Shown: positions 5,232 through 6,777 of the stretch, in pieces
How the letters are laid out: every line of letters starts with the position of its first letter
Numbering within the stretch: position 1 is the first letter of the stretch
Origin: Collinsella sp. CAG:166
GTDB lineage: Bacteria; Actinomycetota; Coriobacteriia; Coriobacteriales; Coriobacteriaceae
Direction of reading: 5' to 3'
NCBI GenBank assembly: GCA_000434535.1
Contig: FR878627.1
Coordinates: 1,199 to 7,975 of the forward strand
Length of the DNA: 6,777 nucleotides
The notes under the pieces: model-generated
Databases searched by the model: none
What the model was told of the DNA's origin: nothing
The model's input: the letters and a program-made list of their open reading frames with translations, nothing else
Translations under genes and position numbers: made by a program

Positions 5232-6479
5232 ATGGCAGCATCCGACATGATGTCCGCCCTGATGGAGCTTTGCCAGGAGAAGCACATCGACCAGCTCTAC
5301 CTGATCGACCGCCTGGAGCAGTCGCTCGCCAAGAGCTATGCCGAGATCCTGCATCTTGAGTGGGGCGCCAAGGTGACCATCGACCGCACCACCGGCAAGA
5401 TCTACGTCTACCGTCTGGAGCCGATCGACGATTCCATGGACGAGGAGGGCAACTTCACCGAGTTCGAGGAGATCGACGTCACTCCCAAGAACACGAGCCG
5501 CATCGCCGCCCAGCACGCCAAGGCCGAGATCAACGCCATCGTGCGCAACTCCGCCCGCGAGCAGATCTACGAGGAGTTCTCCGGCCGCATCGGTGACCTC
5601 ATCAGCGGTACCGTGCTGCAGTCCACACCCGACTTCACGATCGTTAAGATTCGCGAGGGCGTTGAGGCCGAGCTGCCGCACTTCGACCAGCGCCGTTACG
5701 AGAACGAGCGCAACGAGCGTCCGATGGGCGAGCGCTACCTGCACAACCAGCACATCAAGGCCGTGATCATCGACGTTCGCGACCCCAACTCCAACCTGCA
5801 GCCGGTTCGTGGCGAGCACAGCCGTCCGCCGATTGTCATCTCCCGTACCCACCCCGAGCTCATGCGTCGTCTGTTTGAGCAGGAGGTGCCCGAGATCTAT
5901 GAGGGCACCGTCCAGATCAAGTCGATCGCCCGCGAGCCCGGCCAGCGCTCCAAGGTCGCCGTCCATTCGCTCGACGATCGCCTGGATCCCGTGGGCGCCT
6001 GCGTCGGCCCCAAGGGCAGCCGTGTTCGCGCCGTCGTGGGCGAGCTTCGTGGCGAGCGCGTCGACGTCATCCTGTGGGATGCCGATCCGGCCGTCTACGT
6101 CGCAAACGCCCTGTCGCCCGCCAAGGTCACCCGCGTCCTTATCGACGAGGAGAAGGCCTACGCCGGCGTCATCGTGCCCGACGACCAGCTGTCCCTCGCC
6201 ATCGGCAAGGAGGGCCAGAACGCCCGCCTCGCCGCGCGCCTGACTGGTTGGCACATCGACATCAAGTCCGAGACCCTTGCCGCCGACATCCTCAAGAACG
6301 TTCCCGTACACGAGGAGCCCGCCGCCGACCTGATCGGTGACGAGGAGGACGAGGACGTCCGTCGCTGCGAGTTCGTGTCCGAGGACGGCATCCAGTGCCG
6401 CAACCAGGCCCGTCCCGGCTCCCGTTTCTGCGGTGTCCACGACACCGACGCCTTCGATGATGCGGAGGACCTGATCTAG
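5232..6479 (+). CDS. nusA: transcription factor NusA with a C-terminal Cys3His tail
   Basis: Binds RNA polymerase and nascent RNA, promoting pausing and intrinsic termination and taking part in antitermination complexes. 415 aa: N-terminal polymerase-binding domain (1-120), S1 domain (about 122-195, ISGTVLQSTPDFTIVKI), KH1 (about 200-275, GPKG at 259-262 in GACVGPKGSRV) and KH2 (about 280-347, GKEG at 325-328 in LAIGKEGQNARLAARLTGW). The acidic AR repeats of enterobacterial NusA are missing, as usual in Gram-positives. Unusual is the tail: after an acidic linker (365-375), C379-x9-C389-x10-C400-x2-H403 forms a possible zinc-binding module, then an acidic end. Start: ATG at 5232, one base after the rimP stop, seven bases after AAGGA inside the rimP end. 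An in-frame ATG at 5199 lies within rimP and lacks family similarity; ATG 5247 is a less likely alternative. Translationally coupled to rimP. Confidence 0.97.
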   Translation: MAASDMMSALMELCQEKHIDQLYLIDRLEQSLAKSYAEILHLEWGAKVTIDRTTGKIYVYRLEPIDDSMDEEGNFTEFEEIDVTPKNTSRIAAQHAKAEINAIVRNSAREQIYEEFSGRIGDLISGTVLQSTPDFTIVKIREGVEAELPHFDQRRYENERNERPMGERYLHNQHIKAVIIDVRDPNSNLQPVRGEHSRPPIVISRTHPELMRRLFEQEVPEIYEGTVQIKSIAREPGQRSKVAVHSLDDRLDPVGACVGPKGSRVRAVVGELRGERVDVILWDADPAVYVANALSPAKVTRVLIDEEKAYAGVIVPDDQLSLAIGKEGQNARLAARLTGWHIDIKSETLAADILKNVPVHEEPAADLIGDEEDEDVRRCEFVSEDGIQCRNQARPGSRFCGVHDTDAFDDAEDLI

Positions 6480-6530
6480 CGCGCGGTCGCGCCGGGCAGG
6501 TCCCAGCGCATCCCCCACGCTCGTTCAGTC

Positions 6531-6552
6531 TCTAGGCACCCAAGGTGCCAGA
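6531..6552 (+). repeat. stem-loop between nusA and infB
   Basis: GGCACC (6535-6540) and GGTGCC (6544-6549) form a perfect stem with a CAA loop, extended by TCT (6531-6533) with AGA (6550-6552) across a bulged A. There is no T-tract, so it is not a terminator. It ends six bases before the infB ribosome binding site AGGTGA (6558-6563). It may influence ribosome access or mark an RNA processing site. The rest of the 91-bp gap (6480-6570) holds only a short GCGC/GCGC hairpin (6481-6492) and no gene. Confidence 0.5.
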
Positions 6553-6570
6553 AAGGGTAGGTGAAGTCAT

Positions 6571-6777
6571 ATGGCAAAAGTCCGTGTGTCCACCCTGGCC
6601 AAAGAGTTCGGCATGACCTCCAAGGAACTGATGGGTCATCTCGCCGAAATGAAGATTCCCGCTAAGTCCGCTTCCTCCGCTCTGGAGGACGCATACGTCG
6701 CCATGGTCCGCAAGCAGCTCGCCTCGGTGATCGAGGCCCGCGCCCAGGAAGTCGAGGCCGCCAAGCAGGCCGAGGAG
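6571..6777 (+). CDS. infB: translation initiation factor IF2, N-terminal part (cut by window end)
   Basis: IF2 is the GTPase that brings initiator tRNA to the 30S subunit and promotes subunit joining. Only 69 codons are visible, open to the window end. They form the IF2_N small domain: MAKVRVSTLAKEFGMTSKEL, then MGHLAEMKIPAKSASSALEDAYVAMV in which the helix-turn and the IPAKSASS segment are typical, followed by the start of a charged Ala/Glu/Lys-rich linker (EARAQEVEAAKQAEE). ATG at 6571 lies seven bases after AGGTGA (6558-6563), an exact match to the 16S 3' end complement. The GTPase domain lies outside the window. Downstream partner of nusA in the conserved operon, here without an intervening ylxR. 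Confidence 0.95.
   Translation, partial: MAKVRVSTLAKEFGMTSKELMGHLAEMKIPAKSASSALEDAYVAMVRKQLASVIEARAQEVEAAKQAEE

Noticed and set aside
5205..6518. 437-codon open frame on the - strand across nusA, and a similar 271-codon frame at 4472-5287 across rimP
   Set aside because: Same codon-bias shadow; overlaps strongly supported nusA and rimP, with no matching ribosome binding site or family motif.

Overview
The window is a GC-rich (roughly 60 percent by eye) stretch of bacterial chromosome, densely packed with housekeeping genes that all read on the + strand. In order these are guaB (IMP dehydrogenase), leuS (leucyl-tRNA synthetase), rimP (30S maturation factor), nusA (transcription elongation/termination factor) and the first 69 codons of infB (initiation factor IF2). 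Codon use is strongly G/C-ending throughout. The protein style, the short NusA without acidic repeats, and the Gram-positive-type AAAGGAG / AGGTGA ribosome binding sites point to a high-GC Gram-positive. My best guess is a gut coriobacterium such as Collinsella. That assignment is inference from recalled protein style, not from a search.

Layout. Bases 1-131 are a leader ahead of guaB with two perfect short palindromes. guaB (132-1643) is followed by a strong 15-bp stem-loop. Between guaB and leuS (1644-1902) lies the most striking non-coding structure of the window: a 119-nt element (1761-1879) with 29-nt, almost perfect inverted arms enclosing a second hairpin, ending 24 nt before leuS. leuS (1903-4479) is followed by an imperfect hairpin. 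An intergenic stretch (4480-4735) then carries a very good extended -10 sigma70-type promoter and, directly ahead of the rimP ribosome binding site, a textbook intrinsic terminator. rimP and nusA are separated by a single base; infB follows nusA after 91 bp.

How the genes work together. guaB makes XMP for GTP synthesis, leuS charges tRNA-Leu, and rimP-nusA-infB is the conserved transcription/translation operon linking ribosome maturation, RNA polymerase pausing/termination and translation initiation. The terminator in the rimP leader suggests attenuation of the whole operon, plausibly by NusA itself.

No mobile element, CRISPR array, rRNA or tRNA gene was found, and I see no wholly unknown multi-gene system. 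The points worth a second look are: the nested palindrome before leuS; a Cys3His zinc-finger-like tail on NusA; the absence of ylxR between nusA and infB; an IMP dehydrogenase that is, residue for residue around the active site, of the Tritrichomonas foetus type; and two 10-mers shared between the guaB and leuS leaders.
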